This document shows, piece by piece, positions 1 to 8,509 of a DNA stretch of 64,000 nt. Every line of letters starts with the position of its first letter. Position 1 is the first letter of the stretch. The position numbers and the translations under genes were made by a program. Under the pieces are notes generated by a model, which made no database searches, was not told the DNA's origin, and saw nothing but the letters and a program-made list of their open reading frames with translations. The stretch lies in contig CAWGWC010000016.1 of NCBI GenBank assembly GCA_963826165.1, forward strand, positions 62,001 through 126,000, given 5' to 3'. Origin of the DNA: JACVRW01 sp963826165. GTDB lineage: Bacteria > Actinomycetota > Thermoleophilia > Solirubrobacterales > Thermoleophilaceae.

Positions 1-358
1 CTGGCCCCACGAAGGCGGTGAGCGGGAATAGCACGCGAAGCCGCATTCGGCGTTGACGATGTGTTCGTGGCGGCCCACCGTCGTTGCCGAAGCTAGGTCC
101 TCGAGCGCCCGAGTCCGACCCCGACCGGCGAACCACCCTGTTGTCCGGACTAGCGAACAGGCCGGCAGCCGCGTGCGCTGATGAACGCGGTCGGAGGATG
201 AGGAGCCATAGACCGGGGACACGGACCAGGCCGGGAGATGGCCATGACCCTCCTCCTCCCACACCCTCGACCGCAAGTGCCGAGCGTGCGGATGATCGGC
301 AGCTGCGGAACGATCGGGGTGCGCCGGCCGGCGTACCCCCGTGCAGGGCTCCGGCCAT
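1..358. other. left-edge region without a supported gene
   Basis: I see no convincing gene here. Open frames crossing it have Arg/Pro/Gly-rich shadow composition. On the minus strand an ATG at position 46 opens a short frame running off the left edge (MRLRVLFPLTAFVGP), which has the look of a hydrophobic N-terminus and could be the first residues of a protein lying outside the window; 15 codons are too few to decide. Confidence 0.3.
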
Positions 359-1075
359 TCAGGCGGGCACGGCCACCGTCGCGGCCTCGACGATGAGCTG
401 TGCCGTGGCCTCCGGCCGCGAGACGGTGATCGCGTGCGATGCGCCCGGTATCTCGACAGTGCGGCAAGCGTCCGCACGCTCGGCCATGAAGCGCTGGAGC
501 TGGGGCGGAATGATGCGGTCCTCCTCGCCGATCAGGAACCACGACGGTACCTCGCGCCAGAGGGACCGCTCGCCCGACGCCTCGGTGAGCGCCTCCTGCG
601 TCGCGGGCCGCTGCGTCGAGGCCATCAATGCGGCCTGCGGTGTGGGCACGTCCTGGCAGAAGACGTCGTGGAAGCTGTCCAGGGCGACGTAGAGGTCGGT
701 CGTTCCGTCGCTCCGCGGCACCAGCCGCGACGTCTCCGGGCCGAGCATGCTGCCCGAGAACATGGCGGCGAGCTGGAAGCAGTGCTCGCCGGGCTCCGGC
801 GCGAACCCGTTGGCGTAGACGAGTCCGACGATCTCGCCGGCGTCGGCGGGGACATTGGAGATCACCGCGCCGCCGTAGGAGTGGGCGGCGAGCACGACGG
901 GCCCGTCGACCGCACGGACGACATCCGCGACGGCGGCGGCATCCGAAGCGAGGCTGCGCAGCGGGTTGGCGGCGGCGATCACCGGGTGACCGGCATTTAT
1001 CAGCGGGTCGATGACGGCGTCCCAGCTCGAGGATTCGGCGAAGGCGCCGTGGACGAGAACAATCGTGGGCTTCAT
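359..1075 (-). CDS. alpha/beta fold hydrolase
   Basis: A 238-residue alpha/beta hydrolase, cytoplasmic (no signal peptide). The oxyanion-hole motif HGAF is at residues 9-12, the nucleophile elbow AHSYGG puts the catalytic serine at 66, and Asp186 (EEDRIIP) and His214 (ASHAI) complete a plausible triad. The family includes esterases and haloalkane/ester hydrolases; the substrate cannot be read from sequence. The ATG has a good GGAG ribosome site about 6 bases upstream. It is the last gene of a minus-strand run (PEP-mutase-like, small protein, NmrA-like, hydrolase) divergent from a LuxR/LAL regulator, which may control it. Confidence 0.9.
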   Translation of the reverse strand: MKPTIVLVHGAFAESSSWDAVIDPLINAGHPVIAAANPLRSLASDAAAVADVVRAVDGPVVLAAHSYGGAVISNVPADAGEIVGLVYANGFAPEPGEHCFQLAAMFSGSMLGPETSRLVPRSDGTTDLYVALDSFHDVFCQDVPTPQAALMASTQRPATQEALTEASGERSLWREVPSWFLIGEEDRIIPPQLQRFMAERADACRTVEIPGASHAITVSRPEATAQLIVEAATVAVPA

Positions 1076-1162
1076 GTGAGCTCCATTCGGTTGGATGACT
1101 TGGGGCTACGGACTCGTGCAGCAGCGTGGGCTAAATCGGACCTCGCTTGGGTCGGATCGGGT

Positions 1163-1912
1163 CTACTCGGCTGACCGGCTCAGCCAGTCTTCGAAATGGG
1201 TCGGCGCGAGGCGGGCGTCGTCGCCCGGAGTGAGCGAGTTGTCGTCCAGCTCGGCGCCGAAGTAGCGGGCGTGGACGTCGGCCGTGACGACCCGCGGGTC
1301 ACCGCTTGCGCTCAGGACGCGCCGGGCGAGCTCGTCGAGACGGAACTCCTCCGGGCCCGCGAGCTCGACGGTGTCGTTCAGCGGTGCCCCGACGGCGACG
1401 TCGGCCAAGGTTGCGGCGACGTCGTCGGCCGCCTCAGGCTGAACGAGAGCAGGCGACAGCCGGATGGTGTCGCCATCCGCGCCCGCATCGGCGATACGGC
1501 CGATGAACTCGAAGAACTGCGTCGCGCGGACGATCGTGTAGGGGGTCGGCCCAGACTTGACCAGGTCTTCCTGCGCGACCTTCGCCCGCATGTAGCCGCT
1601 CGCGGCGAGCCGCTCCGCGCCGACGACCGACAGCGTCACGTGATGCCCCACGCCGGCGGCCGACTCTGCCGCGAGCAGATTGCGGGATGACGTCTCGAAG
1701 AAGTCGAGCACCTCCGCGTCGCTCCAAGCGGGTGCGTTCGCAACGTCGACGACGACCTGGGCGCCGTCGAGCGCCTCGGCAAGTCCCTCGCCCGTAAGCG
1801 TGTTGACGCCGGTGTTGGGCGCCGCCGCGAGCGATTCCTGTCCGTCGGTGCGCAGCTTTTCAACGAGGCTCGATCCGATGAGGCCGGTTCCGCCGATGAC
1901 AACGATCTTCAT
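1163..1912 (-). CDS. NAD(P)-binding NmrA-like/SDR family protein
   Basis: A 249-residue extended SDR-type protein of the NmrA/atypical SDR kind. It begins MKIVVIGGTGLIGSSLVEKL, a Rossmann betaalphabeta with GGTGLIG as the dinucleotide loop at residues 7-13. No classical YxxxK pair is obvious, as is usual in atypical SDRs, so it may be an oxidoreductase or a redox-sensing binding protein. The ATG at 1912 is preferred over an upstream start because an AAAGG ribosome site precedes it and the Rossmann strand starts immediately. It lies 87 bp upstream of the hydrolase gene on the same strand and 25 bp downstream of the small protein. Confidence 0.88.
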   Translation of the reverse strand: MKIVVIGGTGLIGSSLVEKLRTDGQESLAAAPNTGVNTLTGEGLAEALDGAQVVVDVANAPAWSDAEVLDFFETSSRNLLAAESAAGVGHHVTLSVVGAERLAASGYMRAKVAQEDLVKSGPTPYTIVRATQFFEFIGRIADAGADGDTIRLSPALVQPEAADDVAATLADVAVGAPLNDTVELAGPEEFRLDELARRVLSASGDPRVVTADVHARYFGAELDDNSLTPGDDARLAPTHFEDWLSRSAE

Positions 1913-1937
1913 CTGAATGCCTTTCGAGTAGGTGTTC

Positions 1938-2177
1938 TCAGTAGAGGGCCAGGAGGCGATTGGCCTCCGCAAGAGCTTCGGCCAGTGCATGCGCGCCGAG
2001 CACCAGGCCGTCGGGGTCGGGCTCGATCCGGAGCGTGAAATCACCGTCCTCGATGCGCGTGAACCCGATCATCCGGTCGCCCGACCAGAACTCGGCCACG
2101 CCGAGCGACGCCTCTTCCGCGCTGACCACGCTGACGTGGATGTCGTGCAGGACCGGCCTGAGCAGTGCGTATGTCAT
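1938..2177 (-). CDS. conserved small protein, 79 residues, unknown function
   Basis: A 79-residue soluble protein that I do not recognise. Starting at ATG 2177 it reads MTYALLRPVLHDIHVS and ends ALAEALAEANRLLALY; alternating hydrophobic strands (IGFTRIEDGDFTLRIEP) followed by an amphipathic C-terminal helix suggest a small beta-alpha fold. A longer in-frame extension upstream to 2426 would overlap the next gene and has Gly/Arg/Ala-rich shadow composition, so I rejected it. No clear ribosome site. It sits between the PEP-mutase-like and NmrA-like genes on the same strand, which supports expression as part of that operon. Confidence 0.6.
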   Translation of the reverse strand: MTYALLRPVLHDIHVSVVSAEEASLGVAEFWSGDRMIGFTRIEDGDFTLRIEPDPDGLVLGAHALAEALAEANRLLALY

Positions 2178-2221
2178 GCAGCGAGAATCCCGCAACGCCG
2201 GGGCGCTCGCATCCGCCAGGT

Positions 2222-2234
2222 GGCCAGCCTGGCC
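2222..2234. promoter_or_regulatory. 13-bp dyad, possible operator
   Basis: The sequence GGCCAG-C-CTGGCC is a perfect dyad with a single central base, located just after the PEP-mutase-like stop and about 45 bp upstream of the small gene's start. Related half-words (GCCAG, CTGGC) recur as GCCAG-TCAGG-CTGGC at 5834-5848, immediately after the LuxR gene. A role as a binding site for the neighbouring LuxR regulator is speculation. Confidence 0.25.
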
Positions 2235-2236
2235 TG

Positions 2237-3022
2237 CTAGTGAGCTATTGAGGCGAGTCGCTCCCCAAAGCGACCCATCGCCTCGCGGTACAGCAGAACT
2301 CCCCAGCTCACCCGGGCCACGCCCAGCTCGGCCAAATCCGCAAGCGACGGCGCCTGCGGCAGGCGGAGCACGTTGACCGGGCCGCCGACCTCCGATGTGA
2401 ACTGGCGCAGCGCGTCCGCTTCCCACAGGATGATGGGGAACACGCAGTCGGCGCCGGCCTCGAGGTAGGCGTTCGCGCGCCGCAGCGCCTCGGGAACGAG
2501 CTCCTTCTGGCTTCCGGGTCCCGCGCCGGCAAGGAAGGGACCTACGAAGACGTCGATCCGGGCGTTGATCACGAGCGGGTAGCCGTCCTCAGACGCGGCA
2601 TGGCGCACCGCACCTAGCCACTCCGCATGCTGGTCGGGGTCGCGCAGGCCGCCGGCGGCGTGGTCGCTGTCCTCAAGATTGCAGCCGGCGGCGCCCATGC
2701 TCCGCAGCGCAGCAACCAGGTCGGCTGGCTCCAGGCCGTAGCCGGCCTCGGCATCGACCGTCACGGGCACCTCGACGGCCCCTGCGATCCGTGCCGCCGC
2801 GGCGAACATCTCGTCGGCCGGCGCGCTCTCGTGGTCCTCATACCCGAGCGTGGGGGCCACGCCGCCGCTGGTGGTTGCGACCACTGGAAACCCGGCGGCC
2901 TCCACCGCCCGGGCCGTGGCCACATCCCAGGCATTTGGAAGGAGGAGGGGGTCGCCGGGGCGTGTCAGCGACCGCAGCAGGTCGCACCGGCTATGGAGGT
3001 CCGACGTCTGTGAGGGGGCCAT
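2237..3022 (-). CDS. isocitrate lyase/PEP mutase family protein
   Basis: A 261-residue single-domain TIM barrel of the isocitrate lyase/phosphoenolpyruvate mutase superfamily. Diagnostic segments are LLPNAWDVATARAVEAAGFP near residue 25, VVATTSGG, and PVTVDAEAGYG near residue 90, which supplies the Mg-binding acidic residues; VINARIDVF follows. The KKCGH loop of true isocitrate lyase is absent, so it is probably a C-C or P-C lyase acting on an oxaloacetate- or 2-methylisocitrate-like substrate; the exact reaction is unknown. Full length for this subgroup. Its start lies only about 45 bp from the divergent LuxR/LAL gene, so they share a control region. Confidence 0.88.
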   Translation of the reverse strand: MAPSQTSDLHSRCDLLRSLTRPGDPLLLPNAWDVATARAVEAAGFPVVATTSGGVAPTLGYEDHESAPADEMFAAAARIAGAVEVPVTVDAEAGYGLEPADLVAALRSMGAAGCNLEDSDHAAGGLRDPDQHAEWLGAVRHAASEDGYPLVINARIDVFVGPFLAGAGPGSQKELVPEALRRANAYLEAGADCVFPIILWEADALRQFTSEVGGPVNVLRLPQAPSLADLAELGVARVSWGVLLYREAMGRFGERLASIAH

Positions 3023-3067
3023 GTCCTGATTGTGGCGCGTTCGGCGTGTCGGTTAGCTTTGCCTGCG

Positions 3068-5827
3068 ATGGCGGCCACCCTTGCGTCGGGGTTTCTCGAC
3101 CGGACCGGCGAGCGCGAGATCCTCGACCGAGTCCTGACCGGTGCGCGCGAGGGCCAGAGCACGGTTCTCGTCGTGCGAGGCGAGGCGGGAATAGGAAAGA
3201 CCGCGTTGCTGCGGTACGCCGCTCGTCAGGCTTCGGGATTCCGCGTGGCTCAGGTCGCGGGCGTGGAGGCGGAGATGGAGCTCCCGTTCTCCGGGGTCCA
3301 TCAGCTCTGTGCGCCGGTCCTCGAGAAACTCGAGGCTCTTCCGCAGCCCCAGCAGAACGCGTTGAACGTAGCCTTGGGCCTCGCGCCGGGTGATGTACCG
3401 GACCGGTTCCTGGTTGGACTCGCCGTGCTCGGCCTGCTGTCAGCCGCGGCCGAGGAGCGGCCCCTGCTCTGTCTCGTTGAGGACGCGCATTGGCTTGACG
3501 CCGCCTCCGGACTGATCCTCGGATTCGTCGCCCGACGACTCCAGGCGGACTCCGTGGCGATCGTGGCCGCCATCCGCGAGCCGCACGCGCGGCACGACTT
3601 CGACGGCCTGCCCGATCTGCGTCTAGGCGGGCTGGCGCAGGAGGACGCGCGAACTCTGCTCATGAGCGCCGTGCCGGGTCGGATCGACGACCGCGTCCGC
3701 GACCGCATCGTCGCCGAGACCCGCGGCAACCCGCTCGCTCTGCTCGACCTGCCACGGAGCTTGAGCGCAGCCGAACTGACAGGCGGCTTCGAGCTTCTGC
3801 CTGCGACAGACCTCCCGCGCCATCTCGAGCAGCAGTATCACGAGCGCGCCAAAAAGCTGCCCGAGCCAACGCGGCGGCTGCTGCTGCTGGCAGCGGCCGA
3901 GCCGCTGGGGGACGCGACACTCATCTGGCGCGCGGCTCAGGCGCTCGGCATAGAGAGAAGCTCGCTCGCCCCGGCAGAAGACGCGCAGCTCGTCGAGATC
4001 GGAGCCCGTGTCCGCTTCCGGCATCCTCTGGTGCGATCCGCGGTGTACCGGGCCGCGGCTCCTTCCGAGCGGCGAGATGCGCATCGGGCGCTGGCTGACA
4101 CGACCGATCCGGTCACCGACGGCGATCGCAGGGCGTGGCATCGCGCTCATGCAGCGGTGGGTGTGGACCAGGCGGTCGCCGTTGAGCTGGAGCGCTCTGC
4201 CGACAGGGCCCGGTCCCGTGGCGGCGCCGCCGCCGCGGCGGCGTTCCTGGCGCGGGCGGCGGAGCTGACGCCCGATCCGGCGGAGAGAGGCAAGCGCACC
4301 CTCGCTGCTGCGCAGGCCAAGCTCGATGCCGGCGCAGCAGACGCGACGCTCGAGTTGCTGGCCACCGCCGAGCTTGCCCCGCTCGACGAGCTGCAGCGCG
4401 CGCGGTTAGACCGGTTGCGCGCAGAGGTCGCTTTCGCCCGCAACCGCGGCGGCGAGGCTCCGGCGCTGTTACTGAATGCCGCCCGGCGCCTCGAACCGCT
4501 CGACGCCGCGATGGCTCGCGAGACCCATCTCGAGGCGATGGCGTCGGCGCTTTTTGCGGGTCGCCTCGGCGACAAACCGGATGTCCGCGACGCCGCCGAG
4601 GCCGCTCAGGCGGCGCCGGCGGCACATCAGCCGCCACGCGCGGTCGACCTGCTCCTCGACGGGCTGGCGACAAGGTTCAGTGAGGGCTACTCGGCCGGTA
4701 TGCCGCAACTCCGGAAGGCGCTTGACGCGTTCCGCGCTGTGGAGGATTTGACCGCACGGGACGTGCGCTGGCTGTGGCTGGCGTGTCGCCTGGCCCAGGA
4801 TCTCTGGGACGATGAGCTCTGGCACGTGCTCGCTACCCGCGGGGTGTGTGTCGCGCGCGACACGGGCGTGCTCAACCTGCTCCCGGGCCTGGTCAACTAC
4901 CTCGGCGCGTCCGACGTCCATGCCGGGGACTTCGCCAACGCCGCTGCGCGGATCGACGAGGTCGAGGCGATCACGCAGGCGACCGGCCTCCCGCCCCTCA
5001 AGTACGCAGCACTGATGCTGGCCGCCTGGCGCGGCGATCGGGCGCAGCTGCAGGCGATCTCCGACAAAGCGCTACCGCGTGCGATCGCACGGGGCGAGGG
5101 CTCGGCGCTCGGCGTGCTCCTGTGTATGACCGCGCGGCTGCACAACGGCCTCGGACACTACGGCGAGGCGCTCGCAGCCTCACAGCAGGCGTGCGAGTAC
5201 GAGGACCCCATTGCCTACGGCTGGGCCCTCGTAGAGCTGATCGAGGCCGGTGTCCGCGTCGGCAGGCGCGACGAGGCCGCCGTTGCGCTCGACCGCCTGA
5301 GCGAACGCACGCAGGCGAGCGGCACCGATTGGGCCCTCGGCGTCGAGGCCGGCTCGCGCGCGCTGCTGAGCGACGGGCCTGACGCGGAGCGCCTCTACTG
5401 CGAGACGATCGACCGGCTCGCGAGCACCCGAGGCGTGGTCCACCTCGCTCGCGCCAGGCTCCTGTATGGCGAATGGCTGCGTCGCGAGAGCCGGCGCGTC
5501 GACGCGCGCGAGCAGCTCCGAGCCGCTCACGAGACGTTCAGCGGCATCGGGGCCGAGGGGTTTGCCGAGCGCGCCCGTCACGAGCTCGCGGCCACGGGCG
5601 AGACCGCGCGCAAGCGCAGCGACGACGCGCGCGCCGTGCTCACACCCCAGGAGGCGCACATCGCTCGGCTCGCCAAGGATGGCCTCTCCAATCCTGAGAT
5701 CGGCGCACAGCTGTTCATCAGCCCCCGCACGGTGCAGTACCACCTGCGCAAGGTCTTTCAGAAGCTCGACATCACCTCGCGCAACCAGCTCAGTCGCCTT
5801 CCAGCCAGCCAGCTCAAGCCCGCCTAG
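3068..5827 (+). CDS. LuxR family regulator with N-terminal AAA ATPase (LAL type)
   Basis: A 919-residue large ATP-binding LuxR (LAL/MalT-like) transcription factor. Residues 10-46 carry the AAA_16 start with Walker A GEAGIGKTA (38-46); a Walker B-like LLCLVEDAHWLD is near residue 140. The centre is an alpha-helical TPR-like region. The last about 65 residues form a LuxR HTH: LTPQEAHIARLAKDGLSNPE and ISPRTVQYHLRKVFQKL. Such proteins are usually inducer-responsive activators. I choose ATG 3068 because the alternative ATG at 3032 adds 12 residues and nearly abuts the divergent gene. The divergent hydrolase/NmrA/PEP-mutase operon and the two small downstream genes are plausible targets. Confidence 0.93.
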   Translation: MAATLASGFLDRTGEREILDRVLTGAREGQSTVLVVRGEAGIGKTALLRYAARQASGFRVAQVAGVEAEMELPFSGVHQLCAPVLEKLEALPQPQQNALNVALGLAPGDVPDRFLVGLAVLGLLSAAAEERPLLCLVEDAHWLDAASGLILGFVARRLQADSVAIVAAIREPHARHDFDGLPDLRLGGLAQEDARTLLMSAVPGRIDDRVRDRIVAETRGNPLALLDLPRSLSAAELTGGFELLPATDLPRHLEQQYHERAKKLPEPTRRLLLLAAAEPLGDATLIWRAAQALGIERSSLAPAEDAQLVEIGARVRFRHPLVRSAVYRAAAPSERRDAHRALADTTDPVTDGDRRAWHRAHAAVGVDQAVAVELERSADRARSRGGAAAAAAFLARAAELTPDPAERGKRTLAAAQAKLDAGAADATLELLATAELAPLDELQRARLDRLRAEVAFARNRGGEAPALLLNAARRLEPLDAAMARETHLEAMASALFAGRLGDKPDVRDAAEAAQAAPAAHQPPRAVDLLLDGLATRFSEGYSAGMPQLRKALDAFRAVEDLTARDVRWLWLACRLAQDLWDDELWHVLATRGVCVARDTGVLNLLPGLVNYLGASDVHAGDFANAAARIDEVEAITQATGLPPLKYAALMLAAWRGDRAQLQAISDKALPRAIARGEGSALGVLLCMTARLHNGLGHYGEALAASQQACEYEDPIAYGWALVELIEAGVRVGRRDEAAVALDRLSERTQASGTDWALGVEAGSRALLSDGPDAERLYCETIDRLASTRGVVHLARARLLYGEWLRRESRRVDAREQLRAAHETFSGIGAEGFAERARHELAATGETARKRSDDARAVLTPQEAHIARLAKDGLSNPEIGAQLFISPRTVQYHLRKVFQKLDITSRNQLSRLPASQLKPA

Positions 5828-5934
5828 CGACTAGCCAGTCAGGCTGGCGTGCTGGCCGATGCGAGAGCGCCCCCGCTGCGGGAGCCTGCCGCCATGCCAT
5901 ACGCATCGCAGTCGACCCAAAGGGTGGTGGAGTC

Positions 5935-6210
5935 ATGAGTTACGCGTTCGAATGGACACCGGTCCTCGTCTTTCTCGGGGCCCTGCTCCTCCTGCTGGTG
6001 CCGGGGTTTGCGCTGATCGCGGTCATCGCCGTCGCTCTGGCCGCGGTTGCCGTGCTCGTCGCGCTCGCCGGGGCGATCCTCGCGTCGCCCTACCTGCTCG
6101 TGCGCACGCTGCGTCGGCGCCTAGCGGAGAGGCACGAGGCAGCGGCCGACAGGGCTACCAGCCACTCGGGCCTTGCCGCACTCCCCGAGCCGACGACAGC
6201 AAGGAGCTGA
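5935..6210 (+). CDS. small membrane protein, 91 residues
   Basis: A 91-residue protein with two closely spaced hydrophobic segments (about residues 10-32 and 33-58: VFLGALLLLLVPGFALIAVI and AVAVLVALAGAILASPYLLV) followed by a basic, hydrophilic tail, so probably a two-helix inner-membrane hairpin with the C-terminus in the cytoplasm. The ATG is preceded by a good ribosome site (GGTGG-AG). Its stop is 2 bp before the next small gene and it lies 107 bp after the LuxR/LAL gene. Function unknown; the family is not one I recognise. Confidence 0.75.
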   Translation: MSYAFEWTPVLVFLGALLLLLVPGFALIAVIAVALAAVAVLVALAGAILASPYLLVRTLRRRLAERHEAAADRATSHSGLAALPEPTTARS

Positions 6211-6212
6211 CT

Positions 6213-6455
6213 GTGAACACGCTCACGTCACCCGCCGCCAGCCAGCCACTGGTCACGAGGGACCCCGGGGCGGTCGACCAGCTGATCGTCCGCGTGCTCA
6301 GTGGAGCGCACCGAACGATGCAGGCGGTCAGCGCGCCGAACGAAGCGCGCGCGATCCTCCACGTAGCTCGTTCGTTCGCTGACGAGCTGGCGGGCCTGGA
6401 CCCCCGGTTCGACCGCCTGCAGTTCATTAAGGACATCACGGAGAATCCGTCTTGA
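6213..6455 (+). CDS. small soluble protein, 80 residues, unknown function
   Basis: An 80-residue predicted cytoplasmic protein starting at GTG 6213 behind a textbook AAGGAG ribosome site (6201-6206) that lies in the end of the preceding gene, which indicates translational coupling. It is mostly helical (QLIVRVLSGAHRTMQAV, ARAILHVARSFADELAGL) and ends in FIKDITENPS. No known domain is evident. The long frame extending upstream to 5859 is only a shadow of the previous gene. It probably works with the 91-residue membrane protein; membrane hairpin plus small soluble partner is a common arrangement but the role is unknown. Confidence 0.65.
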   Translation: MNTLTSPAASQPLVTRDPGAVDQLIVRVLSGAHRTMQAVSAPNEARAILHVARSFADELAGLDPRFDRLQFIKDITENPS

Positions 6456-6572
6456 CCTCTGCAACCGAGCTCCCGGCGTTTCGCGCCGAGCTCTCGGGTC
6501 GCAGGTCGGCTGAGATGCATCAGACGAAGGTTCGGATCAGGCGTCGGGTGCGCCCGGTCCCAGTGTGCGCGG

Positions 6573-7631
6573 CTAAGGCACAGGGGGCAACTCTCGCGCC
6601 GCGCGCACACGGTTGCGTCCCTCGCGCTTGGCCTCCAGCAGCGCCTCGTCGGCGGCCTTGAAGAGACTGTCGTACCTGAGCTCGCCGGCGGCGCAGGCCA
6701 CGCCCGCGGACATGGTGAGCTCGAGGTCCGCCGGGCGGGCGTCGGCTACCGCACCGCGCATGCGTTCGGCGATCTGAGTGGCTTCGGGCAGCTCGATTCC
6801 GGGGAGCAGCACGAGGAACTCCTCTCCCCCGATCCGGTAAACCAGCTCGAAGCTCCGCAGCGAGGCCCGCATCTGGTCGGCCACCTGGCGCAGGGCGGCG
6901 TCGCCGCGGTCATGGCCGTGCTCGTCGTTCACTCGCTTGAAGCCGTCGAGGTCGGCCAGCACGAGCGATGCCGGCTCGCCCGTAAGGTGTGCCTGCTGCT
7001 CGATCTCCACCACCCGGGTCTCCAGCGCGGCCCGGTTGAGCAGGCCGGTGAGGGGGTCCAGCACCGCGCGGTTACGGTGCAGCAGCTCGCCGTGGAGAAG
7101 GACGCTCGTGATCGAGGTGACGCACACCAGCAGAGCCAGAGTCACCACCACCGGTGCAGGGTCCCGCAGGGCGCCCTCGGGATCCACCGCCACCGTGCTG
7201 AGCAGCACGACGACCGCGGTGATGCCCGCGCCCAGCACGACCACCTGCCAGCGAAAGCGCGCGGCGGCCATCGCGCCGGGGATTACGGCCCACGGGAGCA
7301 CCGGGCTGTCCGGCCCGCCGCTCAGGGCAACGCCCACTCCCAGAATGAGGAGCGCGAGAAGCTGGCTGCGTGCCGCCGAGTTCTCGGGAGTGGTGCTGCG
7401 CTTCATGCGCCACTCGAGCGTGAACAGGTCGAGGGCCAGCAGAGCGAACAGTCCGAGCGCCCACCAGCCCACGTCGGCCGCCACGACAATGACCGCCGGG
7501 CCGAGGGTGAACATCGTGATCGCCCGCGCGATTCGCACACGCCCGGACGCCTCCACGGCGCGCGCGCGGTCGAGCTCGGTCGGACAGAGGAACGAGCCCC
7601 CGCCGTCCTCGATACGTGGCCTCATCGGCAT
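6573..7631 (-). CDS. membrane-anchored diguanylate cyclase (GGDEF)
   Basis: A 352-residue protein that makes cyclic di-GMP from two GTP. Residues about 36-185 contain five to six transmembrane helices; residues 190-345 are a GGDEF domain starting at LDPLTGLLNRAALE. The active-site motif is RIGGEEF (GGEEF at 268-272), with metal-binding LADLDGFKRVND near 226-236, so it should be catalytically competent. At the inhibitory-site position the residues are R259-S-F-E262 rather than RxxD, so product inhibition may be altered. Monocistronic in appearance; 117 bp from the convergent small gene. Confidence 0.93.
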   Translation of the reverse strand: MPMRPRIEDGGGSFLCPTELDRARAVEASGRVRIARAITMFTLGPAVIVVAADVGWWALGLFALLALDLFTLEWRMKRSTTPENSAARSQLLALLILGVGVALSGGPDSPVLPWAVIPGAMAAARFRWQVVVLGAGITAVVVLLSTVAVDPEGALRDPAPVVVTLALLVCVTSITSVLLHGELLHRNRAVLDPLTGLLNRAALETRVVEIEQQAHLTGEPASLVLADLDGFKRVNDEHGHDRGDAALRQVADQMRASLRSFELVYRIGGEEFLVLLPGIELPEATQIAERMRGAVADARPADLELTMSAGVACAAGELRYDSLFKAADEALLEAKREGRNRVRAARELPPVP

Positions 7632-7778
7632 GAACTTTCGGCGCAGTCAGGTAGCGAGGTCGCCTGGCTACAGCTTCAATCGCCCGCCTACCCTCCGGCC
7701 GCTAGACATAATGGCCACTAAGTGCTCCGTTCAAACACGGGTGGCTGCACGTCTCATTGGCCTCCAGTAGCGGCTTGA

Positions 7779-8467
7779 TCACTCCTCGCCGGGTCTGAGC
7801 GGCCTGCTGGCGGCGCGTTCCCAGGTCGAGTCCTGGTGTCGGATCATCGCGATCATCGTGGGCAACGCGACCAGCGTCCCTGCGATCACGCCCGCGGCCA
7901 GCGAGTGGCCGAAGATCAGGATGGCCGCCAGGGCGGCGGTCGAGCCGGCGAGCACCGCCGTGATCACCGCGACCATGCCGGCAACCGTGCGGTATCCCTG
8001 CCAGCGATCGCCGGGCACTCGCTGCATGAGGAGCCGCTCGGCGGGCGGCACGCTCAGCAGGTACGGAGCGATCTCCGGCGCGTGCCCGAAGTAGTAGCCG
8101 CGCAGCAGGGCGATCCGCCGCGCGTACTCAGTGTCCTCGATCGAGGACTGCAGCGTCCGCTCGAACGTGGCGAACCCGACGAAGGCCAGGGTCGGGAGGA
8201 GAACCAGGGCGAACCCGTAGAAAGCCGATCCCAAGCTGCTCGCGGTCGCCACAAGGCCCAGGGCGACGAGGCCGCCCGAGACCGCCCCGAGGAACATGTT
8301 CGCCCGTCCGTTCGACTCGGCGATCGTGGCCGAGCGGGCGCCCTGGAGCGCGAAGTGCTCAGTGGTGACGAACGTGACCGCCGCGGAGCGCGGGTCGGCC
8401 CCGTCGGAGGCATTTTCGCTGACGGGAGGAATTGCGATTCGATGCTCTCATCGGTGACGGATGGCAT
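7779..8467 (-). CDS. conserved membrane protein with an apparent frame change near its N-terminus
   Basis: The in-frame part from ATG 8297 gives 172 residues with four hydrophobic helices in two pairs and a central soluble loop (ARRIALLRGYYFGHAPEI). Coding character clearly continues upstream of 8297 (SAAVTFVTTEHFALQGARSA, then TIAESNGRANMFLG), which is where this family normally begins, but that frame has no ATG, GTG or TTG before its stop at 8448-8450. A good start, ATG 8467 (MPSVTDESIESQFLPS), lies in the other frame. Joining the two requires a one-base change around 8409-8429, near CCC and AAAA runs, giving about 229 residues. Function unknown; divergent from the next membrane protein gene. 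Confidence 0.7.
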
Positions 8468-8509
8468 TGAGTAGGCGGAGATGGAATCGGCCGGTAGGGT
8501 GCGACTTCG

